Origin: an uncultured Bacteroidales bacterium
Lineage (GTDB): Bacteria > Bacteroidota > Bacteroidia > Bacteroidales > Paludibacteraceae
DNA length: 12,621 nucleotides
Reading direction: 5' to 3'
NCBI GenBank assembly: GCA_934716995.1
Contig: CAKUYO010000051.1
Location: 1 to 12,621 of the forward strand
In this document: positions 7,980 to 12,621 of the stretch, piece by piece
Layout: every line of letters starts with the position of its first letter
Numbering within the stretch: position 1 is the first letter of the stretch
The notes under the pieces: model-generated
Seen by the model: the letters and a program-made list of their open reading frames with translations, nothing else
Databases searched by the model: none
Told to the model about the DNA's origin: nothing
Position numbers and translations under genes: made by a program

Positions 7980-8143
7980 TGAAAAAAACATATATTAAGC
8001 CAAGCATACTTTGCGTAGAGACAAAATGCGGAAGTGCATTATTATTTGCCAGCGGTGGAACAAAAGATAGTTTAGAGACTTCAAAACAAGACCCTAAAGA
8101 TGGCGAAGATATGAGCGCTAAATCTTTCGACATTTGGGAATAA
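7976..8143 (+). CDS. Small protein (55 aa), translationally coupled, MKKxYIKP-type N-terminus
   Basis: An ORF easily missed because of its length. The ATG at 7976 overlaps the TGA of the upstream gene (ATGA); a second in-frame ATG follows at 7979. The product begins MMKKTYIKPSILCVETKCG, then a hydrophobic-to-glycine step (ALLFASGGTKD), then an acidic, Lys/Ser/Asp-rich tail ending SFDIWE. This layout (MKKxYxxP, a Val/Glu patch, a small-residue G/S stretch, a D/W-rich end) matches a type of short Bacteroidales protein I have often seen beside surface-protein genes, but its function is unknown to me. It lacks a convincing signal peptide or lipobox. The coupling implies coordinated synthesis with the 1031-residue protein. 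It could be a peptide precursor, a chaperone-like partner or a signal; no choice is possible from sequence. Confidence 0.8.
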   Translation: MMKKTYIKPSILCVETKCGSALLFASGGTKDSLETSKQDPKDGEDMSAKSFDIWE

Positions 8144-8157
8144 TCGGATATCTCCGA
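8144..8157 (+). other. Short hairpin just after the small ORF
   Basis: TCGGA-TATC-TCCGA, a five-base-pair stem directly after the TAA. No U-run follows at once, so it is not a convincing terminator; it could stabilise an mRNA end or be chance. The rest of the 66-bp gap to the lipoprotein gene is AT-rich with no clear promoter. Confidence 0.35.
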
Positions 8158-8209
8158 CCACAGAGTTTTATAAAAAAAATAATATAACATTTCATTAATT
8201 CAGAAAAAT

Positions 8210-10297
8210 ATGAATATCAAGAAATATATGTATCTCATGGCTGCAAGTCTTACTATGACAGCTTGTAGCAATGAGGATTTCACGTCAGGCAATGGAACTG
8301 GTGACAAAGATGTTACAGAGGTTTCTGGCTTTGGCGGAAATATTGTCGACGGTTTGGATGTCCTCGACACAGAAGGATGTGATGGCGAAAAAGCTGGCGA
8401 CACACGAAGCACTATATCAAATGGTGAATTTAGCAGTTGGAGCACAACCGACATCGTGAGTATCAGCGATGGAACTTTGTCTTATAAGTACAAGCCAACA
8501 ACTATCAATGGCACAAGATGCGAATTTGGTGTTGTTGACGGAAAGAACCAATTTGATAAAGACCTTACAGGCAACGAGAACTTTTATGTATTCTATCCTG
8601 CAGCCGCTGTTAGCGGATGGAATGGAGCCAAGGTTACATCTATGGTATATGCCCAACAAGACTACACAGAGAATGTAGACAATGGAGCTATGGGTGCATA
8701 TATGGCAACAAAAGCAAAAGTAAACGAAGACAAGCACGTTAGCTTCGACTTTAACCATTGTTGTTCAGTTGTTGAGGTAAACTTGAGCACCCTTGGAGTT
8801 ACTCCAAAGAGCGTATCTTTGAGAAGTAACAGCGGTGTGGATTTGGCTGGCAAAATTGTCTACGACATCGACAATAATACAATAACAGTTTCTGCCAACG
8901 ACGCAACAGACTACAGCTACTCTACAAGAAGCGAAGTGATTAACATGCAGAATGTTGCTGCCGATGCAAAGACTGCTCGCTTCTATGTGTTACCTGTGAT
9001 GCTGAAGGGTGGCGTAACAGTAACTATCGAGGATACTGATGGCAATTTCTATACAAAGAGCACTTCTACTGATATCGGTAATGCCTCAGAGACTATAAAA
9101 GTGAAAGGACCTGATGGTAAAGACCTTGCAGGAGCTGCTGCAAAGCCTTATTATAAGAAGGTGAACTTCGGTGCTGCTGCTACTGCTCGCAAGGGCAACT
9201 GGATGTCTACTATCCCTGGCAACACATGGCTACATGGATTGAGCATACCTGGTACACACGATGCTGCAACATATAATACATCAACTAGTTCAGCACAATG
9301 CCAATCGAAAAATTTCAACGAACAGCTGGAAGCTGGAGTGCGCGCTTTCGATATCCGTGTTCCTTACATAGGTCTTTCTAATGCTCCTACTACTGCTACA
9401 GTGAGCATTTACCATGGTATAGTAAATACCAAGGTGTTGTTTAAAGACGCTATGGACTATCTGGTAAGCTATGTAAAAAAGAATCCTACCGAGACTATTA
9501 TCGTAGTGGTAAACAAAGAAAACTCAAAACCAAAATCTCTTATAACAATAGGAAATAAAAGCAAAGATTACTCTCAAGATGATAATGGTTGTGCTTGGCA
9601 GAAGTCTATACGCGACTATGTGGATGGTACATATAAAGATGCTTCTACTGTAGACGCTTCAATAACAGGAAGCCGTGCAGGATATTTCATCACAGATATA
9701 AGTCAGCCTTTGCGCCTTAGTAGCTGTCGTGGAAAGATTCTTTTCCTAACTCGCAACTATTATGGCACTTCACAAAGTGCAACATCGCCAGTATATGGTG
9801 GTGTGATACGCAACTGGGAAGACAACACTATCTTCGATGCTACTATCTATAAGACTAACGCTGCTTCTGTTTGCGGTATACATATCCAAGACAACTATTC
9901 GCAGAGTAACTATAACACAAAGCAAAATAACATAAAAGAATGCTTAGAGAAGTCTGCAGCTGATTTTACTAATAAATTCTATTTCAACTTTGTCAGCATG
10001 GTTAAAGAAACTGGCGCTTCTCCAAAGGACGCTGCTAAAACCATGAACCCAGCAACCGTAAATCTGTTGGCAAATGTTTCTGGCAAAACAGGTGTCATGT
10101 TCTACGACTACTGTATGGACAAAAACTGTGGCGGCATAGATTTGCAGAAGGCTATACTAAACCAAAACTACAAGTATGTGTTTGGAAAACGCACACGTGT
10201 TTCTGCATCTAAAGGTAATGGTACCGGCGTTGGCATAGCAGGTGACGAATATGCAGATGGTTCTGACGTATTTGCTAAACCACACAAGAACTTCTAA
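8210..10297 (+). CDS. Lipoprotein: fimbrillin-like region fused to PI-specific phospholipase C domain
   Basis: A predicted outer-membrane lipoprotein that cleaves phosphatidylinositol or its glycosylated (GPI) forms. The signal peptide ends in a lipobox-like TMTAC with C19 as the lipidation site. About 65-300 resembles a Bacteroidales fimbrillin/Mfa-like domain (TRSTIS, SSWSTTDIVSISDG, FYVFYPAAA). About 328-660 is a PI-PLC X domain like that of Bacillus cereus and Listeria PlcA. All key residues can be placed: H350 and D351 (SIPGTHDA), D381 and R383 (AFDIRV), H402 (YHG), K436, R515, D561 (IQDNY) and D633 (FYDYC). Arg at 383 points to the metal-independent bacterial type rather than the calcium-dependent one. 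There is no type IX tail; the protein ends in a Gly/Asp-rich stretch. It is probably cotranscribed with the two genes before it and ends at a strong terminator. Confidence 0.9.
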   Translation: MNIKKYMYLMAASLTMTACSNEDFTSGNGTGDKDVTEVSGFGGNIVDGLDVLDTEGCDGEKAGDTRSTISNGEFSSWSTTDIVSISDGTLSYKYKPTTINGTRCEFGVVDGKNQFDKDLTGNENFYVFYPAAAVSGWNGAKVTSMVYAQQDYTENVDNGAMGAYMATKAKVNEDKHVSFDFNHCCSVVEVNLSTLGVTPKSVSLRSNSGVDLAGKIVYDIDNNTITVSANDATDYSYSTRSEVINMQNVAADAKTARFYVLPVMLKGGVTVTIEDTDGNFYTKSTSTDIGNASETIKVKGPDGKDLAGAAAKPYYKKVNFGAAATARKGNWMSTIPGNTWLHGLSIPGTHDAATYNTSTSSAQCQSKNFNEQLEAGVRAFDIRVPYIGLSNAPTTATVSIYHGIVNTKVLFKDAMDYLVSYVKKNPTETIIVVVNKENSKPKSLITIGNKSKDYSQDDNGCAWQKSIRDYVDGTYKDASTVDASITGSRAGYFITDISQPLRLSSCRGKILFLTRNYYGTSQSATSPVYGGVIRNWEDNTIFDATIYKTNAASVCGIHIQDNYSQSNYNTKQNNIKECLEKSAADFTNKFYFNFVSMVKETGASPKDAAKTMNPATVNLLANVSGKTGVMFYDYCMDKNCGGIDLQKAILNQNYKYVFGKRTRVSASKGNGTGVGIAGDEYADGSDVFAKPHKNF

Positions 10298-10310
10298 TCC
10301 CTAACTTCAA

Positions 10311-10368
10311 CATAGGCATAGTCAAGTGGTAGGCATTCTCTCCTACCCTTGATTAGCCTATGTTTTTC
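10311..10368 (+). terminator. Long hairpin terminator after the PI-PLC lipoprotein gene
   Basis: The left arm 10311-10333 pairs with the right arm 10342-10362: CATAGGC with GCCTATG, then TAGTCAAG with CTTGATTA and GGTAGG with CCTACC, leaving two single-base bulges and one G-U pair. The loop is eight bases. TTTTTCT follows. It starts 13 bases after the stop codon. The next gene's ATG is only 11 bases past the U-run, so the hairpin may also act as an attenuator for it. Confidence 0.85.
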
Positions 10369-10378
10369 TATCTTTTAT

Positions 10379-11062
10379 ATGAGAAAATTATTATCAGCTA
10401 TATTGATGTGTCTGCCTTTGGCAACTATGGCACAGGAAAAGCAGATGGTGGTTTACCGCGACGGACGAACTCCTCTGCGCATAGATGTGGCTTCGGTCGA
10501 CAGCATAACATTCGAGGATGCTGTGGAGGAACACGAATATGTAGACTTAGGACTGAGTGTGCTTTGGGCTACATGCAACGTCGGAGCAACAACACCTGAG
10601 GAATATGGCAACTATTTTGCATGGGGCGAGACAGCAACAAAGGATAGCTATACGGAAGAAAACTACGTGTATGCTGAGAATGGCACATACAAAGATTTGC
10701 CTAAGGATATAGCTGGCACAGAATATGATGCAGCAACAGCAATATGGAAAGGAGAATGGCGCATGCCTAATATCAACGAGGTGGAGGAATTGGCAAAGAA
10801 CTGCACATGGACATGGACTGCACAAAAGGAGGTGAACGGATATCGCATAGTTGGTCCTTCGGGCAGAGAGATATTCCTTCCTGCTGCCGGTCAATGGCGC
10901 AACGCTCCTATCAACGTTGGCTCCACAGGCTATTATTGGACCAGCTCTTTGTCTGACGAATATTCCTCTGCAGCCTACAACCTCAACTTCACAGGCTTTA
11001 GCGGTAGATGGAGTGCCAACCGCGCCTACGGCTTCTGCATAAGGGCTGTATGCAATAAATGA
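10379..11062 (+). CDS. Small secreted protein with Fibrobacter-major-paralogous-type domain
   Basis: Function unknown. I choose the ATG at 10379 over the in-frame TTG at 10349, because it gives a clean signal peptide (MRKLLSAILMCLPLATMA, cut before QEKQ) and because the longer form would lie inside the terminator hairpin. The mature protein begins with a short segment MVVYRDGRTPLRIDVASVDSITFED, of a kind common at the start of secreted Prevotella proteins. Then comes a domain of about 185 residues: EYVDLGLSVLWATCNVGA, NYFAWGET, WRMPNINEVEEL, GREIFLPAAGQW, GYYWTSS, and AYGFCIRAV at the end. This pattern fits the Fibrobacter succinogenes major paralogous domain (TIGR02145-like), found in many Bacteroidales surface proteins. 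The length is 228 residues. Whether it is read from upstream or from a weak local promoter is unclear. Confidence 0.85.
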   Translation: MRKLLSAILMCLPLATMAQEKQMVVYRDGRTPLRIDVASVDSITFEDAVEEHEYVDLGLSVLWATCNVGATTPEEYGNYFAWGETATKDSYTEENYVYAENGTYKDLPKDIAGTEYDAATAIWKGEWRMPNINEVEELAKNCTWTWTAQKEVNGYRIVGPSGREIFLPAAGQWRNAPINVGSTGYYWTSSLSDEYSSAAYNLNFTGFSGRWSANRAYGFCIRAVCNK

Positions 11063-11193
11063 TTCTAACTCTTATTCTTCATTATCTTCATCTTTTCTTA
11101 AACTCTTCATCATCGCTTTGCAACATAGACAGGATAACTTTGCAACGAAATGAAGGAGGACAAAATAATAACAATATATAAGATGTAGAAAAG
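11063..11193. other. Intergenic region before the glycosyltransferase gene
   Basis: The first half is pyrimidine-rich (CTCTTATTCTTC-type runs) with no hairpin terminator for the preceding gene. The second half holds a -7 box and a 12-codon ORF (ATG at 11150 to TAG at 11188) ending five bases before the glycosyltransferase ATG. Confidence 0.5.
11135..11142 (+). promoter_or_regulatory. -7 box for the glycosyltransferase gene
   Basis: TAACTTTG is a perfect TAnnTTTG. A TTTG at 11117-11120 lies only 14 bases upstream, so no good -33 box is present at the normal distance. The predicted start is near 11149, about 45 nt before the ATG. Confidence 0.45.
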
Positions 11194-12324
11194 ATGAAGG
11201 TAATTTTTGTAATTCAAGGGGAAGGTAGAGGACACTTGACCCAAGCATTGGCTCTGAAGCAGCAGCTGCTGCACGAAGGGCATGAAGTTGTAAAGGTGTT
11301 GGTAGGAAAGAGTAAGAACAGAGAAATTCCTGAGTTTTTCAAGACTCAGATAGAAAGTCCGGTAGAGATGTTTTTGAGTCCAAACTTCTTACCATCAAAG
11401 GATAATCGCAGGTTTAACCTGTTGCGTTCTATTGGTTACAACTCATTGTTGATACCTTCATATCTATCAAGCATCAATTTTATAAGAAAACAAATCGAGA
11501 AAAGTGGGGCTGATATCATTATCAACTTCTACGAGGTGTTGTGTGGAATCACTTATTCCCTCTTCCATTTTGGTATTCCTGAGGTTTGCATAGCTCATCA
11601 ATACCTTTTTCTTCACCCATCGTTCCAGATGCCGAAGAAATATCCTTTACCTGAATCTCTATTAAAACTATTTACTCAAATCACTTGCATTGGTGCCTCT
11701 TCGAAGTTGGCTCTCTCTATCCGCGACAATAGTGACACGCCTGTGCATGGCATAAAGGTTGTGCCACCATTGCTTCGCGAAGAGGCAAAGACTGTAGTTC
11801 GCCATCATGGCGACTATATTATGGGCTACATTCTAAATGCAGGATTTGCAGAGGATGTGAAAGCTTGGCACTATAAGAATCCACACACTCGTCTTCATTT
11901 CTTTTGGGATAAGAAAGATGCGCCAGAAGAACTAAAGATTGACAACACTCTGACTTTTCATCGTATCAACGATGTGAAATTCCTTAAATATATGGCTGGC
12001 TGCAAGGCTTATGCTACTACTGCCGGCTTTGAGAGTGTATGCGAAGCTCTGTACATGGGCAAACCTTGCATGATGATCCCTGCCCATGTAGAACAAATAT
12101 GTAATGCTGTGGATGCAGAAAGAGAGATGGTGGGAGTGATGAGCTCTGATTTCAACATCGATAAGCTAAAAGCTTTTGCTCATGAATATGAGGAGGATGT
12201 GGAATTCAGAATGTGGGAGAACAATGCCGAAACTCGTATTATGGCTGCAATAGAAAATGCTTACGACGACTACTATATAAAACAAAGCAATACTGCCTAT
12301 CTATTGCCACACACAATTGGGTAA
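11194..12324 (+). CDS. GT-B fold glycosyltransferase (MurG/UGT-like)
   Basis: Probably a cytoplasmic, nucleotide-sugar-dependent transferase; the sugar and acceptor are unknown. The N-terminal half opens with a Rossmann strand and glycine loop (MKVIFVIQGEGRGHLTQALAL, residues 1-21), as in MurG-like and macrolide-type GT-B enzymes, where the GHxxxA segment lines the acceptor side. The C-terminal half carries the donor-binding signature TTAGFESVCEALYMGKPCMMIPAHVEQICNA at about 275-305, including the conserved Gly-Phe/Glu and Pro-rich loop. The 376 residues fit one complete GT-B protein. There is no signal peptide or strong transmembrane helix. No sugar-biosynthesis or polysaccharide-export gene is nearby to identify the pathway. 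It sits as a single gene between two promoters. The family is well supported; substrate cannot be told. Confidence 0.85.
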   Translation: MKVIFVIQGEGRGHLTQALALKQQLLHEGHEVVKVLVGKSKNREIPEFFKTQIESPVEMFLSPNFLPSKDNRRFNLLRSIGYNSLLIPSYLSSINFIRKQIEKSGADIIINFYEVLCGITYSLFHFGIPEVCIAHQYLFLHPSFQMPKKYPLPESLLKLFTQITCIGASSKLALSIRDNSDTPVHGIKVVPPLLREEAKTVVRHHGDYIMGYILNAGFAEDVKAWHYKNPHTRLHFFWDKKDAPEELKIDNTLTFHRINDVKFLKYMAGCKAYATTAGFESVCEALYMGKPCMMIPAHVEQICNAVDAEREMVGVMSSDFNIDKLKAFAHEYEEDVEFRMWENNAETRIMAAIENAYDDYYIKQSNTAYLLPHTIG

Positions 12325-12478
12325 ATATAGATAAAAGATAAAATAATTACATTTAGAGTAACGATATAATATCAATTTAATTAGTTTATGATTATGCTTA
12401 GTAAAAATAATCTAAAGAATTTGGATGTGTTGAGTGAATTGCTTATTTTTGCAAAAAGAATAACTTATCCACATAGCT
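12325..12478. other. Intergenic region before the Rpn-like gene
   Basis: AT-rich, no recognisable hairpin terminator after the glycosyltransferase gene. It contains the promoter of the next gene and, at 12465-12473, a single TTATCCACA identical to the DnaA-box consensus. Confidence 0.5.
12420..12451 (+). promoter_or_regulatory. Promoter of the Rpn-like gene
   Basis: TTTG (12420-12423), 20 bases, TATTTTTG (12444-12451): full agreement with TTTG-N19-21-TAnnTTTG. Transcription would start near 12458, about 21 nt before the ATG. It shows the next gene is an independent unit. Confidence 0.75.
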
Positions 12479-12621
12479 ATGGCACAATTCATAAACCCCT
12501 TTACCGACATAGGCTTTAAGCGAATCTTCGGTCAGGAGATATCAAAACCTCTGTTGCTCGACTTCCTCAACAACTTGTTGGCAGGCGAGGAACATATCGT
12601 GAACCTTAGTTTTCTCGACAA
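12479..12621 (+). CDS. Rpn/PD-(D/E)XK nuclease-family transposase-like protein (5' part only)
   Basis: The reading frame opens at ATG 12479 and remains open to the window end (47 complete codons). The visible start, MAQFINPFTDIGFKRIFGQE followed by SKPLLLDFLNNLLAGEE, is the hallmark opening of the Rpn/TIGR01784 family (recombination-promoting nuclease, also annotated PD-(D/E)XK nuclease family transposase), which usually runs to about 300 residues. Family members are thought to cut DNA and promote recA-independent recombination, and they occur in many copies in Bacteroidales genomes. The catalytic residues lie beyond the window, so activity cannot be judged. No inverted repeats of an insertion sequence were seen at its left side. 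Only its family is claimed. Confidence 0.85.
   Translation, partial: MAQFINPFTDIGFKRIFGQEISKPLLLDFLNNLLAGEEHIVNLSFLD

Noticed and set aside
8144..8209. Terminator or promoter between the small ORF and the PI-PLC lipoprotein gene
   Set aside because: The hairpin has only five pairs with no U-run, and no TAnnTTTG box with a spaced TTTG is present, so the genes are treated as possibly cotranscribed.
10349..10378. Extended N-terminus of the 228-residue secreted protein starting at TTG
   Set aside because: It would begin within the terminator hairpin and spoil the signal peptide; ATG at 10379 explains the protein better.
12465..12473. Replication origin
   Set aside because: A single DnaA box with no cluster, no AT-rich unwinding repeats beyond background and no dnaA or dnaN nearby.

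Overview
The window looks like chromosome from a Prevotella-like member of the Bacteroidales. The evidence is promoters of the Bacteroidota type (TTTG near -33, TAnnTTTG near -7), no Shine-Dalgarno-led starts, large secreted modular proteins with C-terminal tails like those sorted by the type IX secretion system, a fimbrillin-like lipoprotein, and kduI. All assignments come from reading the sequence; no database search was made.

Layout. Left (72-917, minus): kduI, a uronate isomerase of pectin/glycosaminoglycan catabolism. Its upstream region holds a tandemly repeated promoter-bearing element (964-1117) and then a striking array of four 18-bp palindromes spaced exactly 22 bp apart (1142-1225). 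Next, on minus, is a 1061-residue secreted protein (1351-4536) with its own strong terminator (1292-1327). It is divergent from a 1031-residue secreted protein (4884-7979, plus); a 347-bp spacer between them carries promoters for both directions and a C8 tract. The plus-strand gene overlaps (ATGA) a 55-codon small gene (7976-8143). This is followed, with no clear promoter or terminator between, by a lipoprotein that joins a fimbrillin-like region to a complete PI-PLC X catalytic domain (8210-10297). A long hairpin plus U-run ends this cluster at 10311-10368. Then come a small secreted protein of the Fibrobacter-major-paralogous-domain type (10379-11062), a GT-B glycosyltransferase (11194-12324) and the first 47 codons of an Rpn/PD-(D/E)XK family gene cut by the window end (12479 on).

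How the genes may work together. The most interesting unit is 4884-10297: a lectin/carbohydrate-binding-like secreted protein, a translationally coupled micro-protein and a surface lipoprotein with phosphatidylinositol phospholipase C chemistry. I infer a surface-exposed cluster acting on glycan- or inositol-lipid-bearing targets (host GPI anchors or bacterial inositol lipids). The chemistry is well supported by conserved catalytic residues; the target and the cooperation of the three products are inference. No RNA genes, CRISPR arrays or insertion-sequence ends were seen.
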